From NCBI GenBank assembly GCA_001936135.1, contig CP012812.1, positions 868,001 to 932,000 on the forward strand: DNA of 64,000 bases. The letters run 5' to 3'. The stretch is from Saccharomycopsis fibuligera x Saccharomycopsis cf. fibuligera (taxonomy: Eukaryota > Ascomycota > Saccharomycetes > Ascoideales > Saccharomycopsidaceae). The position numbers and the translations under genes are program-made. How positions within the stretch are numbered: the stretch's first letter is position 1; each line of letters opens with the position of its first letter. The notes beneath the pieces were generated by a model. That model was not told the DNA's origin, searched no databases, and saw only the letters and a list, made by a program, of their open reading frames with translations. Shown here in pieces: positions 37,857-51,021 of this stretch.

Positions 37857-40755
37857 TCAAAGAAACGACTGCAAAGCCTGCATTATAACTTTATCGATAT
37901 AATGCTAAGGGTCACATATATGTTAGCAGAGTTTACTACTAGATTGAAAAGAAATAAAATAATAAAATAAAAACTAAAGATGTAACAGAAACATACCAAG
38001 AGCTCTGATGGAGCTATACTTTCGAAAAGGGCTTGTCTTTGTTTTGTGTTCAATATGGTCAACTGTTCAAGAGAAACTGTTGCCAAAATTCTTTTAGCTA
38101 GCATGATGTTGCAACCGCAATCTACCAAGAAACGCTCTTCATTCTGGATTTTCTGTTAGAGTACAGTAATCGGAACAACAAGCTCAAAATGTATCAGTTA
38201 CTTACATTGATCCCACCTGCTATGCTCAGCTCTCTATTGAACCCATAATTTACAGAGAGCTCACACAATAGCTTACACGTTCTCTTTGCATCATTATTTC
38301 CTAGTATATAGGGAACATTTTCTTTCTTCAAACAAAATAGAAATCTTTCCAGCATATCGAAATTTTTTTGAAACACCGGAAACATAGGATCGCTACTTTT
38401 TGGAAAATACGTTGTGGGCAAAAAGAGCTCTTCCAAATTGATCAAAACAATTGCAATTTTAATTCCAGTTTTCAACTTTTTTACTTTCTCCACAATAATG
38501 TTTTTATTTTGACTATCCTTTTGATTTATGTGACTACTAGCAACTATTAGAAGACCCATGTACTCTGATACCAAAAAGTCGAGATCCTGAAGGTTCCCAA
38601 AATAACTGCTTTCTTCAAGTTGAACTTTACCAACATAGTTATCATGTTTCTGTTTGGCCGTATGAGAACGCATAGATTTTATTATATAAGCGTTCTTTTT
38701 GAGAAATTTTGAGTTGGCTAACAAAATACTTTGTTCATAAGTTGCTGAAGGTAGGCCTATTTCTAGTCCAAATACCTCAAAAAGCTCTTTCTTCTTGTTG
38801 CCGATAGTCATATGACTTAGCTCTTTATTGCAGATATTGGTTAAACAAGGCCCAAGTTCTGATATGTTTGCTAAATTCTTTTCAAATTGGTTGTTGCTGC
38901 TTATATTAAAAACGCTGCTTGAATAACCGAGTATCTCAGTTAAGATGTTAAACTGATTCTCCTGGCGGTCTCTAGGTGTATGCTTTTGCTTTTTCAGGGT
39001 CACTAGAGTATCTAGGTCTTCATAAAATGCGTCTTTGTGTACGGAAGAAGTAGGTGCAGTTCGAGGATTAGTCAAGGTTTCGAACGAATCATCATAATCT
39101 CTCATACCACTTGATGAGTGACCTTTTGAATCATAGACAAGCTCGGTTCCACAAGTAGCTAGCACAGTGTTACTAGCTTCATTGAGATTGATCGCATGTC
39201 TCTTTAATCCTTTTCTCTCTGACAATATTGGTGAGAAGGCATCCGTTCTGCTCATGTCATTAACATAGCATATATCACCTTTCTTGTTAATGCTGGAAAT
39301 CGGTTCTTCTGATTGAGTGTTGAAGTCGAGAACAAGCGATACAGGTTGGAGCTCTTGTTCCTTGTTCAAAACACTGCTTTTCATCGTCAATTCCGATTCG
39401 TTATACGACAAAGTTTCTGCAGTAGGATCTTTTAAATTAACGGCATCATTTTCGCTTTCGCTACCCTCAAAGCAGTTAATAAAGGTATCATCAAATTGGA
39501 TTTGGTTGTCCTTTAGCAACTGAAGCTCGTGTTTTTGTTTCGTTTGATGTTGTGAGAATTGAGTCAACTTCTGCTCTACTTCGAAAAGAAACGGATACTC
39601 TGCTCGCCGCATTTTTGAAAGCGTATAGCAAGAATTTTGCTTTTCTGCTGGCTTAAAGCCATTGCATATGTGCAATGGCTTTTCTGAAAATTCAGGGACA
39701 GTATACTTCCAATTCAATTTGATCATCAACGTATCTGGGAGATTCCATCTTAATGGTGCTAATCGGCTTTTCTCGGAGCTCTTAGAGTCCAGTAGCTCTG
39801 ATGTGCTCATCTTTTCTGTTGAGCACGAGTCAAGATTAGGTACCGTGACTTTTACGCACATCAGCTTATCATTGATTTCTTCCTCTACTATAGCTTGGGG
39901 AAAACTATAGAGGTCAAAAGATGCATTTAGCTTGGGGTACTTCCATTTATCATTTAATAAGCCCATATAATCGGAAGAATTTAGCAAATTCTGTTGTTTT
40001 GGGGAAAGTGGAGAGGCATAAAAAAATGGATAGGGATCACTAATTTTCTGAGCTACTGGGTCATTATATGAATAACTTGAACAACTTTCTACTTGATTAA
40101 AGCTCTGCTTGAGTTCCTCAGTTTCGAATACGGAGGCAATTGTTGGAACCAGGTCGTTGTAAGGCCACGCAGGAAAATTAGCAATGCAATTCTTGTTGAA
40201 ATGCCTGATATTGATGCGTTCAGGTTGATGAAACAGAAAACTCTCTTTCCAGCTCGAAGGATAATTCCTCATAAAAAGACCATTACTGTATTTTTCTAAA
40301 GGAATGATTGAAACAGAATTTCCTTTAGACTGTGAGCGACAAGCACCAAGATACTCTTTGGTCTTTTTTGATACCATCATGCTTTCTTTGAGATAATTTT
40401 TCATTACTACAAAATGTAGCGCTGTCCTATGTTGTGGCTCTAACGGTAACAACTTTTTGCTGTGCATATTATCAAGTGCCATTAAACACTCTTCGCTGGA
40501 GGGCCTAGTGGTGATATTATCTGTATCCATTAATTCAAACTTGCTAGTATCGAACAACAAGTGTGATTCTCCAAAGAAAGGCTCCAATGATGCATCTTTC
40601 ACCTCAAAATCAGCGACTCGCTTGATGTATCTAATAACATTTTTACGCATTTGAAGTTTATCAGCACCAAAAAGCGACACCTTCATAGGGGGCGCTGAGC
40701 GAGGCTCAGGCGCTGAGGCTTCCCATTCTTCCAGTAAATCAAAAAGCTCTCTCAT
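37857..40755 (-). CDS. Zip2/SHOC1-like protein with XPF-like C-terminus, three exons
   Basis: About 917 residues: exon 1 40755-38206, exon 2 38152 (or 38143)-37997, exon 3 37904-37857. The first ATG is at 40755. Most of the long N-terminal part is divergent. The last part of exon 1 has a hydrophobic strand IKIAIVLINLEELF and alternation like the inactive nuclease fold of XPF-related proteins. Exon 2 adds FLVDCGCNIMLAKRILA and a second helix pair resembling a helix-hairpin-helix. This domain order is that of Zip2/SHOC1, which with Spo16 binds branched DNA at meiotic crossover sites. The introns and the upstream URS1-like site fit a meiotic gene. Identification is an inference from fold pattern; no nuclease motif is seen. 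Confidence 0.55.
37905..37996 (-). other. Second intron of the Zip2-like gene
   Basis: A 92-base intron with GTATGT at 37996, TGCTAAC at 37928-37922 and TTAG at 37908-37905. Phase 0. Exon 3 adds 15 residues forming a helix and then stops. Confidence 0.7.
38153..38205 (-). other. First intron of the Zip2-like gene
   Basis: GTAAGT at 38205. The first AG after the CTCTAAC branch-like motif (38153) is almost on top of it, so the next AG, nine bases on at 38144, may be used instead. Both keep the frame. Confidence 0.7.
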
Positions 40756-40826
40756 CACGTACTTTGAATAGTTTATCTGTGATTGATTCCTTTGTGAGGT
40801 CTTGAAGTGAAATGATAGCCAAGAGT

Positions 40827-40836
40827 AACCGCCGAG
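40827..40836 (-). promoter_or_regulatory. URS1-like (Ume6-type) element
   Basis: On the minus strand it reads CTCGGCGGTT, close to the URS1 consensus TCGGCGGCTA, about 75 bases before the ATG of the Zip2-like gene. In budding yeast, Ume6 binds URS1 to repress early meiotic genes in growth and activate them in meiosis. Confidence 0.4.
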
Positions 40837-40972
40837 CGCTTATGTTAGTCTTTATCCATCCATCATCGGTTACAGCAGACAACCATCAAACTTCAAACTT
40901 ACCTAATAACTTGCGCTTAATATTTTTATTAGCCAATAACCTTATTTGAGTGTTATGGAATATATACATACA

Positions 40973-40976
<4 letters not shown>

Positions 40977-41011
<35 letters not shown>
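40977..41011. repeat. AT dinucleotide microsatellite
   Basis: About 34 bases of alternating T and A in the EAF1 promoter region. Confidence 0.95.
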
Positions 41012-41013
<2 letters not shown>

Positions 41014-41243
41014 AATAGTTTAGTTATTATGGATTGATACTAAGTTGCACAATATAGTCTCTATAGACCCTCACTGTTGGTACTCATCTCTAGATATCTG
41101 GGGTAACCCGTTTTGGAGCGGCAAATTCGAAAAAACAAAAGACACAAAAAAAAACAAAAGTCGAAGGAAGAGAGACCAAAGCCAGTGCCAAAAGGTAGCT
41201 TAACGCTGCAACGCTAGGAGCTAAGTATCAATAATCGTGCTAA

Positions 41244-44200
41244 ATGGTAAGTTATTTACTTTGTTTTGCATCCTAACTCAAAAACATATGTATTAATGCT
41301 AACCTTCCTGATAGGATCGGTTGAAACAGCTGTCTATTGACAGACGACGTTCCGCGTTGCACGATATTGCAAGGTCGCGAAAAAAGAAATTAGCTCAGCT
41401 ATACTGCATATCAAACTTTCCATATAGGCCACTACAGGAATCAGATATCACCAAGTTTTCCGGTTATCTCAAGAATTTTATTGATCAGCACGATATTGAA
41501 GCAAATGTTTCACTCAATGAAGGTACAATTTTGCTGAACAGAGATCAACTTAATGCTCTTTTGAGTTCCGGGGAGCAGGCGAGCGCTGCTGAGGGGCAAA
41601 AGGCCACTCAGCACACACAAGTAGCACACGAAGGCAATGCGAATTCAAGTGAGAACAAAGGCAATCTTCCAGCAGTTCCACAAGATGGTGGCGTAAAGCA
41701 TATTGCTGCTATATCTCAGACACCAGCCGAAGCTGCAGATATAAAAAAGTCGTTACAAAAGGACCAAAATAAATCAGTTGTCGCCGACATCTCTAGCACT
41801 GTTGGGCCAAATACTCGGAAAATCAATGATCCTACTCAAATCATAGCAAACCCTCCGGTTAGCCATAATACCGTAGAATCCACTCTCAGTAGAGATACGA
41901 TACTTCACGGAACCCAAAAATCTACTACAGTTGATCAACGCAATAATACTGGCAGTACAAGACAACCACAGCAAGACTCTGTTAATGAAGATAGCACTCA
42001 AGAGTTGATGAAGAAAAGAAAACTTGATCAAGTAGCTGAAGCAGCTAGACAACAGGAAATCAGAAAAGTTAGAAGATTTAACAAGCCAGTTCCATTAGAA
42101 GAATCCTCTTTTGAATTATCTAAACTTGTACAAACTAGCTCAGTTATGGAAAAACAAAGACATGAATTTGCTAAAGACATGCACGGTGACGATCCAAGTA
42201 AACTAATTTACATTTTACTTAAAGATAGTATACCAACTAAAATCAGCAAAACCATGCCTTTATCAAAATTGTTCTATTATTCAAAGAGTTTGCAAATGGT
42301 GAAGCTTCTTGTGAATTCCCATAAAGTCTTAACAACTGATTTATTTGAGAGCTCGTTTTTAGAAGGAAAAATCTCAGTGGTACACTCCAGAATCGAAGAA
42401 TTACAGAAGCAAGGCAAATGGTGTTTGAAGCAACCTAGACGGTTTTTTGACCCGTTCAAACAGAAGCCGGTGAGTAGCACTTTGCTTTGTAAAACACATT
42501 GGGATAATGTCTTGCGTGAAGGTTCTTGGATGGCTACCGATTTTAAAGAGGGTAGAAAACTTAAAATTGCAACGTGCTTATTTTTAGCTACGGCTGTTAT
42601 GGAATATCACCAATTAGGCAAAGAGGTTTGTGTCAAAAGAAAGCCTATCAAATTTCTCGAGTCAAAGGAAGATGTTAAAGAAGGGATGGATAATGATACA
42701 ATAATGAGCACTGGCAATGATATTGCTGAGGACAATTTTGAAGAGTTCATAACTAATGATGAGCTTGGGATTGATAGCCCATCTGAGTTTTCTGAGAAAG
42801 CCAATGAAAATGATGGATTTGACGCGAATGAAAACACCAAGCCACTTTTTATTAATACTTCATTGCTAAAAAAGGAGCCAAGTGGAAGTAATGCGGAAAT
42901 TGAGATTTTGAAGCAGAACCCAAGTGACATCTTAAATAACACAGTTCCATCAGATACGGGGAATTTGATCCCAAAATATTTTCCATTCAAACTTAATGTC
43001 TCCGAAGATTCATTATTGGGAATTAATAAGTCTATTGTTGACGGGTTGAGTACTTACTCGGCTTTCGATACTACTGATCCTATTTTTGATCTTGATATAA
43101 ATGGGGGCCAAAGCTCATTGCCAGGAAACGAATTCGATAAGATGCCTTTGGTACCTATATCAAAACTCTTAATGCCTTTTGAAGATGATCAGGGCTGGTA
43201 TAAGGTCGTTCAGAAGCCAAAAAAGAAATCTAGCGATGATAATAAGCTTCCTGAAGCTTCCGCTGAAAACATGAAAGAGCTTTCCGAGAAGAATAAAGGT
43301 TTGTTTGCAAGTGCTAATGCTCATGGTAGGAGATATAATACTATACGTCCGCCTCCACCTCCGCCGCTTAAGTATCTCGATTTACGGACTCCTACGATTT
43401 GGCTACCACAAGACGATAGCTTGTTGATAAAATACGCAAACGAATTTTCATTCAACTGGAATATTATATCGGCACATCTAAGTGCCAAGTCAACTAAAAG
43501 TTACACTTCTAATATTGAAAGAAGAACATCTTGGCAATGTTTTGAAAGATATATTCAATTGACTGATAAATTTCAGTTTTCTGATATGAGAGGTCCGTAT
43601 GCACAACTTGCTCAAGTATGGTTGGAAGCTGCTCATAAAGCTCAAACATCAACGAAGAGAAGAATATTACCTTTAGGAGTTGGGAGAGAATCTATACAGC
43701 GAGGCCATACTAGGTTAAGATGGGCAAGCATGTTTGAAGCTATAAGAAGATGTATGAAAAAACGGGAAACTGCACCAAAACCAAGCAACTCAAACTCGTT
43801 CAAGAAACAATTATCAGCAGAAGATAAACTGAAAATATTAACGCCAGCAGATTTGTCACATATGAAATATGAACGGGAACGTGCAGCGAGAGAAGTCTAT
43901 CTTCATAATATGTCTAGAGTTAACATAAATAGAAACTTCAAGAGCGGAAGCACAGGCCCTCAAACAGCTGCTAATCAAGGCAAACAACTAAGCAGACAAA
44001 GTAGTGCTAATAGTGCTCCAGAACAGAATGCTGCTGCTATTGGTGCTAATAGTGCCACAGCAGCACCAGTTGCGAACGCTCAGAGAGCTATTTCAGAAGG
44101 CATTCCTAATACTAGTAGTTCAAGCAACAATAGCACTATCACCGCAAGCAATGTTAGCAATGACAAGCCAATTGTTAGTGGCGGATCTGTCTATAATCAA

Positions 44201-45895
44201 CAGCTTAAGGAGCAATTACTTAGACAGCAACAACAGGCACAGAAGAGTGTTCGCCAAAGTCCTCAGCTTCCACAACAAAATCTTCCAGTAACGAATAGTG
44301 CTACTACAGGTATCAATTCTGGCGGGGCGCCATTCAACCCAGGAAATCCTCAGTCTGCACAATATATGTCTGCCCAGTTACAAAAATTGCTACAAATGAA
44401 GCAGCAAAACATGCTTGATGCTCAAAATAAGAATTTTTCTCAATTATCCTCTAACCAGAATTTGAAAAATGTACAAAATGTGGTCAATAACAATGTTAGT
44501 CAAAATATAATAGCCAGTAATAATAATACTATTGGGGGTAATAAAATTGCAATCAGAGCACAAAGTCCAAACCTTGGAAACCAGAACAATCAAGCTAATA
44601 GTTCAGGTAGCAACATGAATCCAATTATTAACAGTCCTCTTCCAGGGAATGTTTCCAGACCTTCTAGCAGCCCTATGATAAACAATACCAACATCTCCGG
44701 AAATGCAGATAAAAGAAATACCAGCAATAATGCTAATAATAGACCTGCTAATAGTATCCACTCCCAGGTTTCTGCTATTATAAATCAAATTCAGGCACAG
44801 AACCCGACTTGGACTAATGAAGAGGTGACCAAAGCGGCTGCTAGACATCTTGCAATTTACCAAAACCAGTTGAAGGCCAGGAACCTCAAATATTCCAATG
44901 CTAATGTCAACAATAATGCTAACAATGCGAATAATAATGGTGGTAACAGCCCCATTAGTAACCCCAATTTTGGTGCGAACCTAGTTGCTACTACTGCTAC
45001 TTCAAATGCCAACAACAATACTAGTGGCATCAACAATAATAATGCAGCGAATGCCGTAATTAACACCAATAATAATAATAACAATAATAATAATAACAAT
45101 AATAATAATAATAATAGCAATAACAATAATAAGAGCTCTTTTGGTGGAAATGTTAACAATACTAACGCTAATCAAGCTTTTATGAATTTAAAACAGCCAA
45201 TTGGGAAGACTATTAACGTTAGCAAAAACATGATTTCGCAGTCACTTTTGAATAACGGTAATGCCAGAGTTGCCAATAATATAAATGCGGATCTTGGTAA
45301 TAACACCAACAACAATAATAACAATATTAGTATTGGAGGTATAAACAATAATGTGAATAGTACTGGTAACACCAATCCAGGTCATAATTCACAAGCTAGC
45401 ATGCTTGGTTTGAACGGTCTTAGGTTTAACATAAACTCATTGACTCCTCAGCAGAAAAACCATTTAATGATGCAAGTTTTGCAACGTCAGCAGCAGCAAA
45501 AACAACAGCAACAACAACAACAGCAGCAACAACAGCAACAACAGCAACAGCAGCAACAGCAGCAACAGCAGCAACAGTTGCAACTGCCTCGGCTACAACA
45601 ACAACCTCAGCAGCTGCCAAATCAACAGCTCCAACAGCAAAATATTCCGTCGCAAAACATTCAAGCTACTCAGCAAAGACCTATGCAACAATCATTGGCT
45701 AATCAAAGTCCAGTTTCTCAACAAGCAAATACTGTGCCTCTAAACAACTCGGTGAATTCTTCGTCTCAGCAGACAGCCAAGTCGCCAGATAATGCTAAAG
45801 AGATTTCTTTCAATCTTGATGGCAGCAGCAGCAGTGGTAATGCTAGCGTTGGCAATAACTTTAACGGTTCACCATCGAATAATAACGCGAAGTAG
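41244..45895 (+). CDS. EAF1: NuA4 scaffold subunit Eaf1/Vid21, first exon is the ATG alone
   Basis: Platform subunit of the NuA4 histone acetyltransferase. Exon 1 is the ATG only (41244-41246); exon 2 runs 41315-45895, total 1527 residues. Unspliced, the frame stops after ten codons, so the intron is needed. The N-terminal KKKLAQLYCIS matches Eaf1. An HSA domain (HWDNVLREGSWMATDFKEGRKLK) lies near residues 395-435, and a SANT/Myb domain (IWLPQDDSLLIKYANEF...WNIISAHL) near 694-760. The C-terminal 600 residues are rich in Asn and Gln, with a pure Asn stretch around 45066-45130 and a poly-Gln run at 45487-45590. Vertebrate p400 and Domino show the same HSA-SANT order. Confidence 0.95.
41247..41314 (+). 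other. Spliceosomal intron of EAF1, directly after the ATG
   Basis: A 68-base intron, GTAAGT at 41247, TGCTAAC at 41297-41303 and ATAG at 41311-41314. Phase 0. Confidence 0.88.
45487..45590 (+). repeat. CAR repeat encoding poly-Gln in EAF1
   Basis: About 100 bases of CAG/CAA codons with a few interruptions, giving over 30 Gln. The mixed codons show that it is less slippage-prone than a pure repeat. Confidence 0.9.
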
Positions 45896-46168
45896 AAGGG
45901 GAAATATATCTGCTTTTTTCTTTCAATGCTTGAATAGCTCATTAGTTCAGTGTTTGTTTGTTTTTCACAACCGATTTTTTATTTTTGTTTTTTTGTTTTT
46001 TTGTTCTTTCACTTTTTGATACATAAGTTTTAATTTTGGATTTTAGGGTAATGTACATTAGTAGTTATAAATACACTAATATTATATAAAGTAAAAAAAA
46101 ATTAAAAAAGAGACAATTGCTCTTGGCTATCTGTCATTGGTTGCAAGTAAACAAAAACAGCGCATCAT

Positions 46169-48013
<1,845 letters not shown>

Positions 48014-48297
48014 AACTGGTTGTTCAAACTGGAGGCTCTGAGCTCTGCGTATAGCATAAATTATTTTACTTGATCTATGGTCTATAGGGTTGTAGGCTGA
48101 TTACAGCTTTATTTCGTGCTGCAACGATACTCATATGAGATATCTCTGCGGTTACCCGCGTGGCACTCCGGATTTTTGTTTTCGTTGTTTTTGTTTATCT
48201 TTCTGGCAGACTGCGAAAATAGGCGCCGATTAAATGGACTTGGTGATATGATGGGCGAGGAAACGAAAGCTCAGCTAATAGCAATGCTAGTAAAGCA
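48014..48297. other. Divergent promoter region, FYVE-like gene / ORC4
   Basis: 284 bases between two divergent starts. No further element is clear. Confidence 0.5.
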
Positions 48298-51021
48298 ATG
48301 TCTGATTTAGAAGATAATGAAAAAAAAGGATCTAAAGTTGAGCTGCGTTCAGAAAAAGACACTATTGTTAGTGAATTGACCATCGATGACGGCCTCGATA
48401 GTGTGCATGTTGAAAATGCTAAATCTGCAGAACAGCAACAAGACGATAAAGATGGAGATACTGGTAAGTTAAATGCAAGTGAAAGCATAAAAAAACCTGA
48501 TATAGATGAAAAGGGGCAAGTGGGATATTTTAATCTCAGCGCAGCTAAAGATGCAGCTGTTAATGATGATATTACAGGAAAGGCAAATCAAAGTTTGAGA
48601 GAGCATGAATTTTTAGCCAAGCCTGAAAAGACATCAATAGAACCTGAGGCAACAATGCAAACCGTCGTTTCCAACTCTTTGGATAAACCAATAAGTGAGG
48701 TTCAAGGTGAAGAGACACGGGAGAAGGAACTTAGCAAAATTGCAACGCTGGATAAAGCGGTTCTTGAAGCAACAGGGGATGCCAAAATGACACTGAGTGA
48801 AGATAATGGATCCCATAGTAAAGGTGGTTCACGCAAAGGAACGCCCAAAGGAACGCCCAAAGGAACGCCCAAAGGAACGCCCAGAAAAAAAAGAAACAAA
48901 TTAGAAATTGATATGAACTTTGAAGTTCCGGAATCTAGAAAAAGAGGGAAAAGAATGCATTCAGAAGACGAATCAGAGCCACAAACAAAGATAAGGACAA
49001 ACAACCGCCATTACATCAAAGACGAAGATGATGATAATGAAGATGACGACATTGCTATGTCCCAGAATAAATTAGATGGTGCGGACGATTATGAAAGCAG
49101 AATACAAGTTTCTGATCTTGTTGAGCAAATTATCAAATTGCAAAATGTCAGTGATGAGTACATGAATGAGAATTTTCCTGACGCAAAACTTCGAGCCCTA
49201 GTCAACAAATGGAACACAGAAGATTACACTCAGTCAGTTAATCAACAGGATGTAAATTATGTCAAAGGAGTGATACTTTCAAAGGTAATGAAGCACAGCA
49301 TTGTACCAATAAATACCCCTATTCCATTTATAAACAAAGTTAAAGGGTTTTACGACTCTACGCAAAACACTAACCAGCTGCCAAATTCATTGTTGGCCAA
49401 ATATAACGAACTTTATACGTTTTTGGAACATGGTATATTAAACGGTGACTCTTCCTCTTGTTTGTTGGTGGGAAACAAAAAATCAGGCAAAAAGTTTGCC
49501 TTGAACAATGCTCTAAATTCGCTTGACAAGAAATATAATAGAGGAAAAAACAAGGCATTCATGAAAATCCATTTATCAGGGCTTTTGCAAACTGACGATA
49601 AGATGGCAGTGAGAGAAATAGCACGCCAATTAGATATTAATTTGCAAAATTTTGGCAATCACTCTAAGCGCTTTGGAGAGTTTTACGATGATAAAACTTG
49701 CACACGGGAAGAAGCAGTTGAGGATGATGATTATGATGCAGATGCTGGTAGTGATGGTGATGAGCTTGAATACGGCAATGAATACGTGGATGAGCACGAG
49801 GAAATAGTCATTGATGAAGAAGAGGAGAAGAAACAATTTGAAAAAAGGTCGATCAACGAGACGTTTTCATCGATTTTAGCCAGTTTGGAACAAATTAATT
49901 TTAGTGAAGAAGAATCAGAACATAGAACAGTGGCGTTAGTTTTCATTATAGATGAGTTTGAACGATTTACGGTGCATAATCGTCAGACTTTATTGTATAA
50001 CTTGTTTGATTTGTCCACCAGTAACCATACAATTCCAATTTCGGTCATCGGATTAACCAGTAAAGTTAACATTAAAGAGCAGTTGGAAAAACGAGTAAGC
50101 TCTAGGTTCTCTCAAAGAATACTTCACTTTTTTGGCCACGTTGGGGTACTGTCGTCAGCTAATTATTTATTCAACTATCATGTGAATTCTGAAGTGGAAT
50201 ACTTTTGGCTTGATGTGCGGTATAACTTGTGTTTGAATGTAGATGAAATTCAGAACTCCAAGTTGAAGAACAAAAAGTATGCGCTTGTATGGAATGATGT
50301 GGTCAATAGCTTATTTTATGATGCAAACTACGGGAAATACTTTAAGGAATTATTGTTGAAGAATTTTGTCACCATCAAGAACCAAAAGGAGTTCTTGAAT
50401 GCTTGCATCTTTGCTGTTACCAAAATGAGTCAAGAAGACCCATTTCCAAAAGACGAGCATTTCAGCAAGTATAATAGTGTCAACAATTTTAACAATTTCA
50501 GTGCCAGAAACGATATTCTCGGTAATTTACTTAACAAGTCTCTTTCTGATCTTCAGCTATTTTTGGTTATATGCTCCGCTAGAGTCATATATACTCTTGA
50601 TTTAAATTTCATTAATTTTAATCTCTGCTACGAAGAGTACCAAAAGCTTTCCAAAGCATTACGGGACCAAAGAAAGACTGAATTCATGATGAGTCCCAAA
50701 AAGACATTAGTACCTATTGAACCAACAAACGGTAATGGCGCGAATAGCAGCAGCACTATTGTTGGATTCAGAATATGGAGTAAAGCAGTGTGTCGTGGTA
50801 TTTGGGAAAAGTTGGAAGAGTTAGGGCTAATCATTTCTCCATCCAACAGCATGTCAAACCGTACAAACTTCAATGCCCCTAGTGTACTGAGAAGTGCTGC
50901 CAGCAGCGGCAGCAACGTTGACAACTACGATACAAAGTTTTTCCAGTTGGAAGTGGACTTGAGTGATTTGTTTGCCTTGGTGGACAAATCGCACCCTTTG
51001 AGAAAGTTTACAAGAATATAG
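48298..51021 (+). CDS. ORC4: Origin recognition complex subunit 4
   Basis: 907-residue subunit of the six-part ORC that marks replication origins. The first 270 residues are charged and low in complexity, with four perfect KGTP repeats (48835-48882) leading into a basic RKKR. The AAA+ module follows: a Walker A-like LLVGNKKSGKKFAL near residue 390, an acidic insertion, and Walker B VFIIDEFERF near 550, then SRFSQRIL (sensor region). The C-terminal winged-helix region ends the protein. It is longer than the 529-residue Saccharomyces Orc4 mainly at the N-terminus. Walker A reads GNKKSGKK rather than GxxGxGKT/S, an unusual form. Confidence 0.93.
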   Translation: MSDLEDNEKKGSKVELRSEKDTIVSELTIDDGLDSVHVENAKSAEQQQDDKDGDTGKLNASESIKKPDIDEKGQVGYFNLSAAKDAAVNDDITGKANQSLREHEFLAKPEKTSIEPEATMQTVVSNSLDKPISEVQGEETREKELSKIATLDKAVLEATGDAKMTLSEDNGSHSKGGSRKGTPKGTPKGTPKGTPRKKRNKLEIDMNFEVPESRKRGKRMHSEDESEPQTKIRTNNRHYIKDEDDDNEDDDIAMSQNKLDGADDYESRIQVSDLVEQIIKLQNVSDEYMNENFPDAKLRALVNKWNTEDYTQSVNQQDVNYVKGVILSKVMKHSIVPINTPIPFINKVKGFYDSTQNTNQLPNSLLAKYNELYTFLEHGILNGDSSSCLLVGNKKSGKKFALNNALNSLDKKYNRGKNKAFMKIHLSGLLQTDDKMAVREIARQLDINLQNFGNHSKRFGEFYDDKTCTREEAVEDDDYDADAGSDGDELEYGNEYVDEHEEIVIDEEEEKKQFEKRSINETFSSILASLEQINFSEEESEHRTVALVFIIDEFERFTVHNRQTLLYNLFDLSTSNHTIPISVIGLTSKVNIKEQLEKRVSSRFSQRILHFFGHVGVLSSANYLFNYHVNSEVEYFWLDVRYNLCLNVDEIQNSKLKNKKYALVWNDVVNSLFYDANYGKYFKELLLKNFVTIKNQKEFLNACIFAVTKMSQEDPFPKDEHFSKYNSVNNFNNFSARNDILGNLLNKSLSDLQLFLVICSARVIYTLDLNFINFNLCYEEYQKLSKALRDQRKTEFMMSPKKTLVPIEPTNGNGANSSSTIVGFRIWSKAVCRGIWEKLEELGLIISPSNSMSNRTNFNAPSVLRSAASSGSNVDNYDTKFFQLEVDLSDLFALVDKSHPLRKFTRI
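48835..48882 (+). repeat. 12-base tandem repeat x4 in ORC4 (KGTP)
   Basis: Four exact copies of AAAGGAACGCCC, encoding KGTP each time, next to a basic patch. In-frame copy change would be tolerated. Confidence 0.97.

Larger units (their letters stand above)
40756..41243. other. Divergent promoter region, Zip2-like gene / EAF1
   Basis: 488 bases. It contains the URS1-like element at 40827-40836 and a long alternating AT tract at 40977-41011. No gene is seen. Confidence 0.6.
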
